From contig NZ_BJNY01000022.1 of NCBI RefSeq assembly GCF_006539925.1, forward strand, positions 1 through 60,478: DNA of 60,478 nucleotides. Reading direction: 5' to 3'. The number at the start of each line of letters is the position of its first letter. Position 1 is the stretch's first letter. The notes under the pieces were generated by a model. That model was not told the DNA's origin. It searched no databases and saw nothing but the letters and a program-made list of their open reading frames with translations. Both the position numbers and the translations under genes were made by a program. The stretch comes from Glutamicibacter uratoxydans (lineage in GTDB: Bacteria > Actinomycetota > Actinomycetes > Actinomycetales > Micrococcaceae). Positions 45,182-53,034 of the stretch are shown here, piece after piece.

Positions 45182-46018
45182 ATGGGCCACGGGACATGGG
45201 TCGAGGTTGGCAACCGGGCATTCCACCGAAGATATGAACCGGTCGATGTGAGCGTCGGCGTAATACTCTGCGAGCAAAGTGCGCTGGTCATTGACACGCG
45301 CAATAACCCGGCGGAAGCACGCGAGCTGATGGACGATGTGTTGAAAGACTTCGGCGTCCCCATCGCGGCTGCGGTCAACACCCATGCACACTACGACCAC
45401 TGCTTTGGAAACCAGGTGTTTGCCGACGCAGGTGTCCCAATCTATGGTCATGCGCTGATGAAAAGGCACTTCGAAAACTACGAAGGCCCGCATCTGGCAC
45501 GGGTCAAGAACAGTCCTGCCTCGGAACCGGACAAGAATTGGGAAGACGTCCGGCTGACTCCACCCGGGTTTGAGATTGCTTCCTGCACCGAACTGGAGCT
45601 TGATCAAAGAACGATTTGCCTTGTTCCGTTGGCGCATGGGCATACCGATAGTGATTTAGCTGTTCATGTCCCCGACGCCAACGTCTGGTTCTTAGGAGAT
45701 GTGATCGAGCAGTCTGGACCGCCCATGTTCGGTCCCGACTCGGATATTGCAGGTTGGCCAGTCGTGCTGCATGAGCTGGCTCAAACTATTCGGCCGGACG
45801 CCACGCTCATTCCGGGCCATGGTGATGCTGTCGACCGGGACTTCTTAGTATGTCAAGCCTCGCACCTTGAGCTGCTGGCCCGGGAGATTTGTCAGGGCCT
45901 TGAGCAAGGGTTGGCGCCTGGGGAGCTGCATCTTTCCCAAGACCTTCGTCGGCTGTGGCCGGCAGAGCATCTGGCGTCGGCAATCGATGCTTACTTCGCA
46001 AAGAATGGGGGAGTCTGA
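45182..46018 (+). CDS. MBL-fold metallo-hydrolase
   Basis: 278 residues. The metallo-beta-lactamase signature HAHYDHCFGN (about residue 76-85) supplies the HxHxDH zinc ligands; APLVH-like LAHGHTDSDLAV and PGHGDAVDRDF give the later ligands. The region ALVIDTRNNPAEAREL places it among glyoxalase II-like or lactonase-like members. ATG 45182 has AAGGGAG 5 nt upstream. It is followed after only 1 nt by the phosphatase gene, so the two belong to one operon. Confidence 0.9.
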   Translation: MGHGTWVEVGNRAFHRRYEPVDVSVGVILCEQSALVIDTRNNPAEARELMDDVLKDFGVPIAAAVNTHAHYDHCFGNQVFADAGVPIYGHALMKRHFENYEGPHLARVKNSPASEPDKNWEDVRLTPPGFEIASCTELELDQRTICLVPLAHGHTDSDLAVHVPDANVWFLGDVIEQSGPPMFGPDSDIAGWPVVLHELAQTIRPDATLIPGHGDAVDRDFLVCQASHLELLAREICQGLEQGLAPGELHLSQDLRRLWPAEHLASAIDAYFAKNGGV

Positions 46019-46019
46019 C

Positions 46020-46457
46020 ATGGGGGCATGGCAGCCAGGACCAGGAATTATCGAATTTCCCGACGGACGCCGCGTGCGAGGCAGGGGTCTGAGCAAGCCG
46101 ATCGATTCTTCGCAGGAACCAGAGCTTGGAGTGTACCTGTTGGGCCAGAGGCCGTCGGAAGCCAACTGGCCAACGCTGTGGATACCATGGCGGGATTTTG
46201 GCCTTCCAAAATCAACTGAGCAGGCCATTGAACTACTGCAAGAAGCCCACAGGCGAGCAGCGACCCAACGGGTGGAAATCGCCTGTAATGGTGGTACCGG
46301 GCGAACCGGAACAGCACTATCGATCATGGCAATTCTCAGCGGTGTACCGGCAGAAGACGCCGTGAAGTGGGTTCGGGAGCACTACCGCAAGCGCGCGGTG
46401 GAAACCCTGTGGCAAAAGCGCTGGGTTCGAACATCAGCAGCCGCATTGCCTTTGTGA
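46020..46457 (+). CDS. protein-tyrosine phosphatase-like protein
   Basis: 145 residues. The PTP loop is ACNGGTGRTGTAL: Cys89-x5-Arg95, the complete CX5R active site. The general acid may be Asp59 in IPWRDFGLP, in the usual WPD-like position. The gene starts with MGAWQPGPGIIEFPDGRRVRGRGLS and has GGGGAG 8 nt upstream. Related to bacterial PTP/DSP proteins of unknown target. It sits directly behind the MBL gene; the next gene (2H phosphoesterase) follows after 95 bp. Confidence 0.86.
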   Translation: MGAWQPGPGIIEFPDGRRVRGRGLSKPIDSSQEPELGVYLLGQRPSEANWPTLWIPWRDFGLPKSTEQAIELLQEAHRRAATQRVEIACNGGTGRTGTALSIMAILSGVPAEDAVKWVREHYRKRAVETLWQKRWVRTSAAALPL

Positions 46458-46552
46458 CTAGTACAAGAACCGTTCACCTTGCTAGATTGGAGCAGCAGTC
46501 TGGGAAAGCTTGCCTGGACCTGGTTGATCCGGATGATGCAGGGAGAGAACGT

Positions 46553-47077
46553 ATGAGCAGATCGCCCGAAAACATTCTGCTGCACCTTTCGCCGTCCGAA
46601 GATCAACAGATCCGCGGGCTATTCGCGGAGTTGGAAGCACGAGGATTTCCACGGCAGCAGCAGACTCCGCATATCTCCCTCACCTTTGCCCCGGCCATAG
46701 CGCCGGACGTCATACAGTTGGCCTCGCAACTGCTTCCTCCACTCATCCCCTCGAAGCTACGCAGGGTGGGAACCGTCGTATTTGGGACGAAGCGGAAGCA
46801 GACGGTCGCATGGCTGCTGGAAGCCAGCGACGACTTGGAAATTGCCGCTCGCAATATCAGCGCACGGAATCCTGAGGGACGCGGGCCGCGGTGGACACCT
46901 CACCTCACCCTTGGCTTGAGGCTGCCCCGCGAAATCGTCCCCGACTACATCAAGGCGCTGGACGAGCTGACTTCCCCACATCTGCGAGAACTCACCGCAG
47001 CCGAGGCAGTGTACTGGCGCCCGCGCATTCAAGAAGAAACGATCCTTGCACAGGCAGGAATACATCTGGCACCATGA
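46553..47077 (+). CDS. 2'-5' RNA ligase family (2H phosphoesterase)
   Basis: 174 residues. The two H-x-S/T-x motifs that give the 2H family its name are visible: PHISLTF (His40, Ser42) and PHLTLGL (His117, Thr119), 77 residues apart as in LigT/2H proteins. This family includes RNA ligases, cyclic nucleotide phosphodiesterases and 1''-2'' cyclic phosphate hydrolases. ATG 46553 has GGGAGAG 5-6 nt upstream; the frame is open earlier but without family similarity. Its stop overlaps the start of the methyltransferase gene (ATGA), so the two are coupled. Confidence 0.9.
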   Translation: MSRSPENILLHLSPSEDQQIRGLFAELEARGFPRQQQTPHISLTFAPAIAPDVIQLASQLLPPLIPSKLRRVGTVVFGTKRKQTVAWLLEASDDLEIAARNISARNPEGRGPRWTPHLTLGLRLPREIVPDYIKALDELTSPHLRELTAAEAVYWRPRIQEETILAQAGIHLAP

Positions 47078-47802
47078 GCTCCAAAGACTATGATCCACGG
47101 ATTGTCGACCTCTATGACGGGCAGAATCCCGACGGCCCGGACCACGAATTCTACCGTCGACTGGCATATAAACACCGGGCGCAAAAGATTCTCGACCTGG
47201 GCTGCGGGACAGGGATACTGACGGTCACACTGGCGAAAGATAATCGACAAGTCACTGGCTTGGATCCGTCGTCGGCCATGCTGAACTTTGCATCGGCTCG
47301 GGCAGGATCCGAGCGCATCCGGTGGGTTCACGGCGATTCGCGTTCAATCCCGGACAACGGCTACGACCTGATGATCATGAGCGGCAACGTTGCGCAGCAC
47401 ATCCCCGAAGAGCAATGGCAGAGCACCCTGGAAGCTCTCCGGTCCGCCGCGGCACCCAACGCCCGACTAGCGTTTGAGAGCCGCAGCCCGTTGGCCAGAT
47501 CCTGGGAGCAATGGGCCATGGAGCCAAAGACAATTTCCAACACCAGGCAAGGGGTATTGGAGGAATGGTGCACCGTTGCGGACCTTGGAGCCGGTCGGAT
47601 CTTGCTTCGCTCGTACAACAACTTTCGCGACGCCGGAGAACTGGTCGTCGAGGAGGTGACGTTGAATTTTCGCAGCCGAGAACGCATTGCTGCAGACCTG
47701 AAGAATGCCGGATTCGACGTGCTGAATGTATTTGGAGACTGGGATGAAACCCCATTTGATTCAAGCCAAAGAATAATGATCTTTGAAGCAATAGCACGCT
47801 AG
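47074..47802 (+). CDS. class I SAM-dependent methyltransferase
   Basis: 242 residues. SAM-binding motif ILDLGCGTGILTVTLA (about 39-54), motif II VTGLDPSSAML, and acidic ending HGDSRSIP. The C-terminal half carries a substrate-binding region with QWAMEPKTISNTRQGV. Small-molecule methyltransferases look like this; the substrate is not identifiable. Start ATG 47074 forms the ATGA overlap with the 2H gene, giving a two-gene translational unit. Converges on the MmcQ/YjbR gene, 9 bp apart. Confidence 0.9.
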   Translation: MSSKDYDPRIVDLYDGQNPDGPDHEFYRRLAYKHRAQKILDLGCGTGILTVTLAKDNRQVTGLDPSSAMLNFASARAGSERIRWVHGDSRSIPDNGYDLMIMSGNVAQHIPEEQWQSTLEALRSAAAPNARLAFESRSPLARSWEQWAMEPKTISNTRQGVLEEWCTVADLGAGRILLRSYNNFRDAGELVVEEVTLNFRSRERIAADLKNAGFDVLNVFGDWDETPFDSSQRIMIFEAIAR

Positions 47803-47811
47803 CTGCCGAGG

Positions 47812-48135
47812 CTACAGGCCGCCGGTGCTATTTCGCTTCGCCCGTTGATACTCCCACGTCATGCTCAATGCCAGTTTGATGGCTTTTGAATCTCCAGCAA
47901 GCTGAGCCTGCACCTTGTCATGTGCTTCCCAGCGCGGCGGCACCCCGAAAGTTTCGGGATAGTCAATGAGCAGCTGCTCCCGGTGGCTGTGCGGGACGCG
48001 GATCAGAATCGTGCCGGGGACGTCGGGCCGCATCACCAGCAGCCCTTCCACGTACCACCCGATTCGACCCGCCACTTTTCTCGGCTGACAGCCGCCGAGA
48101 CTTTGTAGATATTGCTCTATGTCTTCCAGCTCCAT
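47812..48135 (-). CDS. MmcQ/YjbR family protein
   Basis: 107 residues. MmcQ/YjbR proteins are small and were described as DNA-binding-like, though mostly uncharacterised. The sequence REQLLIDYPETFGVPPRWEAHDKVQAQL followed by IKLALSMTWEYQRAKR fits the C-terminal half of the family well, while the start (MELEDIEQYLQSLGGCQPRKVAGRIGWYVEG) is diverged. Single gene. The 128 bases upstream, toward the VOC gene, hold no other feature. Confidence 0.75.
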   Translation of the reverse strand: MELEDIEQYLQSLGGCQPRKVAGRIGWYVEGLLVMRPDVPGTILIRVPHSHREQLLIDYPETFGVPPRWEAHDKVQAQLAGDSKAIKLALSMTWEYQRAKRNSTGGL

Positions 48136-48263
48136 TTGGCGATGCTACTGCCTTGGGTTCGCCCTGCCTAGGGGATTGGCAGGTGGAGCGGAAAATCGTT
48201 GACATGCTTGGCAGTTGCTCAGAGCCCTTGGAAAGCCGCAGAACTATTTTTTAGGGTGGCGCC

Positions 48264-48740
48264 ATGGAAGCAATTACTGAACTGCGCAGCCCGCAAACCA
48301 TTCTCTTCAGCGCAGACGTCGACAGATCAGCCAACTTCTACCGGCTCCTTGGCTTTACAGAAGTGTTCAGGGTGCCGACAGAAGGAACACCGATTCACAT
48401 CGATATGGAGTTGGACGGATATCGCATTGGATTTGCGCTCATAGATTCTGCTCGAACCGACCATGGCCTGAACCCGGTTGATGAGGGACAACGTGCAACG
48501 ATCACCCTGTGGACCGAGGACACCCGTGCAGCGGTGGCAAGTCTTAAAGAGCGGGGTTTCAAAGTGTTGCACGGACCTCACGAATACCTCGGCAGACTGC
48601 TGATCGCATGGATCATCGACCCCGACGAGCACCCCATTCAAATTGTGCAAAATCTTAGATCCCGGCAGCGGCCTGACCGCATGGCCACTGAATCGGCTGA
48701 GTGGGCCGTGCTAGCAGCCCCTAGGGAGGAGAGGACCTGA
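48264..48740 (+). CDS. VOC family protein
   Basis: 158 residues with one VOC module: TILFSADVDRSANFYRLLGFTEVFRV, then LWTEDTRAAVASLKERGFKVLHGPHEYLGRLLIAWIIDPDEHPIQIVQNL. The final DPDEHPIQIVQ corresponds to the Glu/His metal-ligand end, so a metal site is partly kept. TAGGGT lies 5 nt before ATG, suggesting a leaderless mRNA. The next 299 bases (48741-49039) hold no gene I can support. Confidence 0.85.
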   Translation: MEAITELRSPQTILFSADVDRSANFYRLLGFTEVFRVPTEGTPIHIDMELDGYRIGFALIDSARTDHGLNPVDEGQRATITLWTEDTRAAVASLKERGFKVLHGPHEYLGRLLIAWIIDPDEHPIQIVQNLRSRQRPDRMATESAEWAVLAAPREERT

Positions 48741-49039
48741 AGACCGCCGGGATGAGCCGGTGAAGCTTGAAGACCTTGCCCGGGCCAGCGCCCGGAATCT
48801 CATTCATAATCTGTCCACCATCGCGAAGCATGGCTCTTCTTCCACGAACACGGTCCTCGGATCAAGGACCCGAGCAAGGCGGTGGCTTCGTTCCACCGCG
48901 AAGCAGGCCATCACATGCCCGCCTCGAGTTTAGGGTTGGCAATCATAGGCCAATCCGTCAAGCTCTTTGACGGAAGTCTGGAGTTTCCGCCAACATCCGT
49001 TGGTTGCCGCGGAACGCCTGCAGTCATAACGGTGCCGGG

Positions 49040-49513
49040 CTAAGAAGTCAGCGGCTTGACCATGATCAGGCAAGGTGTTTCGGCGCCCCAGAGGTCGGTT
49101 TCTTCCAGGGGGAGAAAGCCGAATTTCTTGTAGAAGCGCCGGGTCTGGGCATAGCCCCGATCGGGGTGCGATGGGCCGAGGGTCTTGACTTCCAGGAGCT
49201 TGACGCCGCGGTGCCGGGCGTCGACTTCAATGGCCTGCAGCATGGCGGTGCCGATGCCGCAGCCGTGGGCATTCTTGCTGACCACGGTGAGGTGGACTTC
49301 GCTGACGTGCTGGAAGTGGTGGCTGACCAGGGTCAGGCCGAGAACCTCGCCTCGCTCATTGCGGACGGTCCACGTATCCAAAGTCTGTGCATCGCGAATA
49401 TACGCGGCGTTGGAATCAGGCTGCCCGAACCATTCAGGGACGGTGGCTAGGAGCCGGGCAGCGTCTTCGGGGCAGTTCCGGTCCCTGTTTGCCTGCCATT
49501 TTTCGTGCTCCAC
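49040..49513 (-). CDS. GNAT N-acetyltransferase
   Basis: 157 residues. GNAT core: WTVRNERGEVLGLTLVSHH, the beta4/alpha3 segment VHLTVVSKNAHGCGIGTAMLQAIE (the CoA pyrophosphate loop, GCGIGTA), RRFYKKFGFLPLEE near the C-terminus. Substrate unknown. Divergent from another GNAT gene; the 64-bp space between them holds a perfect 20-bp palindrome. Confidence 0.88.
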   Translation of the reverse strand: MEHEKWQANRDRNCPEDAARLLATVPEWFGQPDSNAAYIRDAQTLDTWTVRNERGEVLGLTLVSHHFQHVSEVHLTVVSKNAHGCGIGTAMLQAIEVDARHRGVKLLEVKTLGPSHPDRGYAQTRRFYKKFGFLPLEETDLWGAETPCLIMVKPLTS

Positions 49514-49540
49514 GTGATGTTCCCCATTCCGGGCCGCTCA

Positions 49541-49560
49541 TGATTGAGAATTCTCAATCA
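49541..49560. promoter_or_regulatory. perfect 20-bp palindrome between two divergent GNAT genes
   Basis: TGATTGAGAATTCTCAATCA reads the same on both strands. It lies 17 bp before the ATG at 49578 and 27 bp before the other start, within the probable promoter of the plus-strand gene (CTATAG at 49563). A strong operator candidate for a homodimeric regulator. Confidence 0.75.
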
Positions 49561-49577
49561 CTCTATAGCATTGAAGC

Positions 49578-50033
49578 ATGACCGAAAATGCTTCTCCTGT
49601 TTCCATCCGTCCTTGTAGCGGACCGGCCGAATATGGGCGCCTTGTCCAGATCTGGCGTTCGGCTGTCGATGCGACCCATGATTTCCTCTCGCCCGCCGAC
49701 AAATTGGAAATCGAGGCCCATTTGGCTTCCGACTATTTCCCGCAGGTAAAACTGAGCGTCGCCGAGGTGGGCGGGGTAGCTGTCGGTTTTGCCGGGACGC
49801 TCCATGGCAGCCTTGAAATGCTCTTCGTGCATGATTCGTACCGAGGCCGCGGCGTCGGAAAGGCGCTGCTCAAGCATGTTGTTTCCGAAGACGATGTGGC
49901 GACAGTTGATGTCAATGAGCAGAACCCTGGGGCGGCCGGGTTCTATCAGCACGAGGGCTTCTCTATCGTCGGGCGCAGTGAGGTGGACTCGGATGGCAGG
50001 CCTTACCCGCTGTTGCACCTGAAAAATAACTGA
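49578..50033 (+). CDS. GNAT N-acetyltransferase, YjaB-like
   Basis: 151 residues. YjaB-like order: VQIWRSAVDATHDFLSPADK, LEMLFVHDSYRGRGVGKALL (acetyl-CoA loop), VDVNEQNPGAAGFYQHEGF. YjaB-type acetyltransferases usually have a hydrophobic pocket for a small aromatic or amine. A paralogue is encoded at 59525-59989 (shared WR-x-A/S, DFLSPAD/DLLSAAD and loop). Divergent from the GNAT at 49040-49513. Confidence 0.88.
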   Translation: MTENASPVSIRPCSGPAEYGRLVQIWRSAVDATHDFLSPADKLEIEAHLASDYFPQVKLSVAEVGGVAVGFAGTLHGSLEMLFVHDSYRGRGVGKALLKHVVSEDDVATVDVNEQNPGAAGFYQHEGFSIVGRSEVDSDGRPYPLLHLKNN

Positions 50034-50151
50034 GAATTTTTCGCCGTCTCAACCGCCTCGCTGGATGCTCTCGGCAAACGAGTTTTACGGCTGCGACTTG
50101 GGAAGTTGGTCGCCCTGAGGGTTTGTCAGAAAGTGCATAGTCCAACTATGC

Positions 50152-50177
50152 AATAAGTTGACAAGTCTCAACTTATT
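50152..50177. promoter_or_regulatory. MarR-type operator 1 (AATAAGTTGA-6-TCAACTTATT)
   Basis: Perfect 10-bp arms with a 6-bp spacer, 17 bp before the exporter start. A shorter inverted repeat, TGCATAG-5-CTATGCA, ends at 50152 and touches it. Confidence 0.75.
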
Positions 50178-50184
50178 TTTAGAT

Positions 50185-50202
50185 AGTTGAGTAATGTCAA
50201 CT
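50185..50202. promoter_or_regulatory. MarR-type operator 2 (AGTTGA-6-TCAACT)
   Basis: Same half-site and same 6-bp spacer as operator 1; the exporter ATG (50194) lies in its spacer. TTAGAT at 50179-50184 is the likely -10 box, so a dimer here would block the promoter. Confidence 0.65.
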
Positions 50203-52458
50203 TCTGCGCCCCCGGTTCAATCCGACCAAAAACAGCCCGCCGCGATGAAACCATCGCAAGTCATGCTCTCCATCTCAGGCCTGATGGCCGCCATGTTCAC
50301 GGTGCTGGTTTCCTCCACTGTCGTGGCGACCCCGATGCCTGAAATCGTCGCCGACCTGCACGGCACCAACACCGAATACACCTGGGTGCTGGTGGCCGCG
50401 TTCCTGTCCATGACGGTATCCACCCCGATCTGGGGCAAGCTCTCGGATATCTTCAACCGCAAGCTCATGCTGCAGATCGGCCTGGTCGTCTTCGTGATCG
50501 GCACCGTGGCGGCGGGCTTCTCCAGCCAAATCGGGGGAGATACCCATGAGGGAGCCATGTCATGGCTGATCGGCTGGCGCCTGGTGCAGTCGGTAGGCAC
50601 CGGCGGCCTGATGGCCCTGGGCCAGGTGGTCATCGCCGACATCATCTCACCGCGCGAACGCGGCAAGTACATGGGCATCATGGGCGCGGTCATGGCCGTG
50701 GGCCAGATTGGCGGCCCGCTGCTGGGCGGCGTCATCGCCGATACCTGGGGCTGGGAATGGTGCTTCTACGTCTGCGTGCCCTTCGCCGTGGGCGCATTCA
50801 TCCTGATCCAGACCACCTTGCACATCACCCAGATCAAGGGATCGACCAAGATCGACTACCTGGGCTCCGCGCTGATCATCAGTGGCATCTCGCTGCTGCT
50901 GATCTGGATCTCGCTGGGCGGCAAGACCCCGGATTCCGGCGGCTTCGCCTGGGACTCCACTCAGAGCATCGTGATGGCCAGCGCCTCCGGCGTGCTGATC
51001 ATTGCCACCGTGATCTGGGAATACTTCGCCAAGGAACCAATCATCCCGATTCGCCTGTTCGCCCAGCGCACCTTCGCCCTGGCCTCCATTGCCTCCATTG
51101 CGGTGGGCGTGACCATGTTCGGCACCTCCGTGTTCCTGAGCCAGTACCTGCAGCTGGCCCGCGGCTTCACCCCGACCCACTCGGGCCTGCAAACTCTGCC
51201 CATGGTGCTCGGCTCCATGCTCGGCGCGATCGTCGTCGGCCAGCTGATTTCCCGCACCGGACGCTGGAAGAAGTACGTGGTGGGCGGCGGCGTGGTGCTG
51301 ACCGCCGGCCTGTACGTGATGAGCCTGATCAGCTACGACACCGAACTGTGGTTCGTGGACCTGGGCATGTTCCTGCTGGGCCTGGGATCCGGCGTGCTGA
51401 TGCAGAACCTCGTGCTGGTGGTGCAGAACTCGCTGCCGCCGCGCCTGCTGGGCGCCGGCTCCGGAGCCATCGCCTTCTTCCGCTCGCTGGGAGGCACCAT
51501 CGGCGTCTCCATTCTCGGCTCCGTGCTGGGCACCCAGGTGGCCAGCAAGATGACCGACGGCATGGGCTCGATCATGGAAAAGATCAACAAGGCCGCCGGC
51601 GCCCCACAGCTGCTGGTCGACCACCCGGACTGCGCCGAGAGCCTCAAGGCGCTGACCAGCGGCCAAGTGCCAGCGGTCAACGACCTGTGCGAGCCGGTGC
51701 GCACCGTGGTGGAAAGCGCCTACGGCGAATCCATCGCCTTCCTGTTCCTACTGGTGGTCCCGCTGGCAATCGTCACCCTGGTCTGCGCGATCTTCCTGCC
51801 GAACAAGCCGCTGTCCCGCAAGACCGCCTCCGAGCAGATTGAAGAAGAGCTCGGCGCAGAGCTCTCCGCGCTGGAGCCTGCAGAACGTGGAGGCAGCGGC
51901 TTCAACGAGCTGGTAGCCACCGGAGCAATCACCCTGCCCGACGAGAAGGAACTGGCGGCCGCCCGCGCCGAGCACCGCAAGGTGCGCCGCATGGACGAAC
52001 GCGACCTGGCCGAGCAGGTGGTGCGCAGCCGCGAGAAGGCCGAGCTGACGCTGGCCCAGGCAGAACTGGATGCCCAGCACGAGGCAGGCCGCGCCAGGGT
52101 CATGATCGAAGAGCTCTCCGGCGCGCTGGCGCAGGCCCGCGACGCCCACGCACAGATCGAGGCGCAGTTCGCCCATGCCCAATCGGCGCTGGAGGCCTTT
52201 GACCAGCGGCTGAACCTGCTCAGCGACAAGGTCGTCGAGTCCGAGCGGCGCGAGCTGGAACAGCGCCTTGAACGCCTGGACGCCGAACGCCGGGAGCTTC
52301 GCCTGCAGGGACGCCACGCGGCCATCGACCAGCTCAAGGCCCACGCCGCCGAAGCTGAGAAGCCGGCTGAAGCAGTTGAGCCGGAGGCACAGCAGGATGC
52401 CCAGGCGCAGCCGATGCAGCCGGAGCAGCCAACGGAGGCGGGAGCGCAGCGGCCGTGA
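50194..52458 (+). CDS. MFS multidrug exporter (DHA2/EmrB-type) with long coiled-coil tail
   Basis: 754 residues, about 200 more than usual for the family. The first 545 residues contain about 14 hydrophobic helices and DHA2 features: VVATPMPEIVADLHGTNTEYTWV, GKLSDIFNRKLML (motif A), GGLMALGQVVIADIISPRERGKYMG, and GPLLGGVIADTWGWEWCF (motif C). A cysteine-flanked external loop precedes the last helix (HPDCAESLK, DLCEPV). The tail, about 560-754, is charged and heptad-rich (coiled coil) and cytoplasmic, then Pro/Gln-rich. Last bases overlap the marR start (GTGA). Likely exports toxic organics under MarR control. Confidence 0.93.
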   Translation: MSTSAPPVQSDQKQPAAMKPSQVMLSISGLMAAMFTVLVSSTVVATPMPEIVADLHGTNTEYTWVLVAAFLSMTVSTPIWGKLSDIFNRKLMLQIGLVVFVIGTVAAGFSSQIGGDTHEGAMSWLIGWRLVQSVGTGGLMALGQVVIADIISPRERGKYMGIMGAVMAVGQIGGPLLGGVIADTWGWEWCFYVCVPFAVGAFILIQTTLHITQIKGSTKIDYLGSALIISGISLLLIWISLGGKTPDSGGFAWDSTQSIVMASASGVLIIATVIWEYFAKEPIIPIRLFAQRTFALASIASIAVGVTMFGTSVFLSQYLQLARGFTPTHSGLQTLPMVLGSMLGAIVVGQLISRTGRWKKYVVGGGVVLTAGLYVMSLISYDTELWFVDLGMFLLGLGSGVLMQNLVLVVQNSLPPRLLGAGSGAIAFFRSLGGTIGVSILGSVLGTQVASKMTDGMGSIMEKINKAAGAPQLLVDHPDCAESLKALTSGQVPAVNDLCEPVRTVVESAYGESIAFLFLLVVPLAIVTLVCAIFLPNKPLSRKTASEQIEEELGAELSALEPAERGGSGFNELVATGAITLPDEKELAAARAEHRKVRRMDERDLAEQVVRSREKAELTLAQAELDAQHEAGRARVMIEELSGALAQARDAHAQIEAQFAHAQSALEAFDQRLNLLSDKVVESERRELEQRLERLDAERRELRLQGRHAAIDQLKAHAAEAEKPAEAVEPEAQQDAQAQPMQPEQPTEAGAQRP

Positions 52459-52934
52459 ACGGCTGCTCGGCCGGCGACCTGGACGACATCCAGACCGCCT
52501 TCGCCCGGCTCGGGCCGCTGATGAAGGTGCGCATGGCTGACTCAGCCGCGCTCTTCCACCCCCAGCTGCGCAGCGCCGGCTTCACGGTGCTGCGCATGGC
52601 GCTGATCCACCAGGCCCGCACCCCCGACAGGGTGCTGGCGGTCTCCGACATCGTCGCCGAAACCCAGATGGACAAGTCGGTGGTCTCCCGGCAGCTGCGG
52701 GACCTGAAAAGCTGGGGGCTGATCGAGTTGACCCGCAGCACCGAAGACGCCAGGGTCTTCCAGGTGCTGCCCACCGAATTGGCCCAGCAGCGCTACCGGC
52801 AGCTCAAGCGCAACAGCTATGCCGAGTACCGGTCGCTGCTGGATGCTTGGGATCCGCAGGACGTGGCGCAGCTGGGCACGCTGCTGATGAAGCTGGTGGC
52901 GCAGGTCGAAGACTCGGGCAGGCTGGGCGCCTGA
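52455..52934 (+). CDS. MarR family transcriptional regulator
   Basis: 159 residues with the winged helix core: AVSDIVAETQMDKSVVSRQLRDLKSWGLIELTRSTEDARVFQVLPT (about 56-101) containing the recognition helix and the Asp-x-Arg wing. GTG start overlaps the exporter stop. As the last gene of the exporter operon with MarR-type palindromes before the first gene, it most probably represses its own operon and is released by a substrate of the pump. Confidence 0.92.
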   Translation: MNGCSAGDLDDIQTAFARLGPLMKVRMADSAALFHPQLRSAGFTVLRMALIHQARTPDRVLAVSDIVAETQMDKSVVSRQLRDLKSWGLIELTRSTEDARVFQVLPTELAQQRYRQLKRNSYAEYRSLLDAWDPQDVAQLGTLLMKLVAQVEDSGRLGA

Positions 52935-53034
52935 GCCGCTGCCAGCACCCACTGCCTGCGTCCGTTGCCAGTGCCCGGTGCACCGCCTAGGCTGGGCTCA
53001 GAACCCGAACACTGTTTCCTGAAAGGAACATGCC

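Noticed and set aside
48767-48970. Short frames in the 48.7-49.0 kb gap
   Set aside because: No supported product. A frame encoding RASARNLIHNLSTIAKHG looked protein-like, but I cannot tie it to any family.
50562-51842. 426-codon frame inside the exporter gene
   Set aside because: Arg/His/Pro-rich out-of-frame product typical of high-GC shadows.
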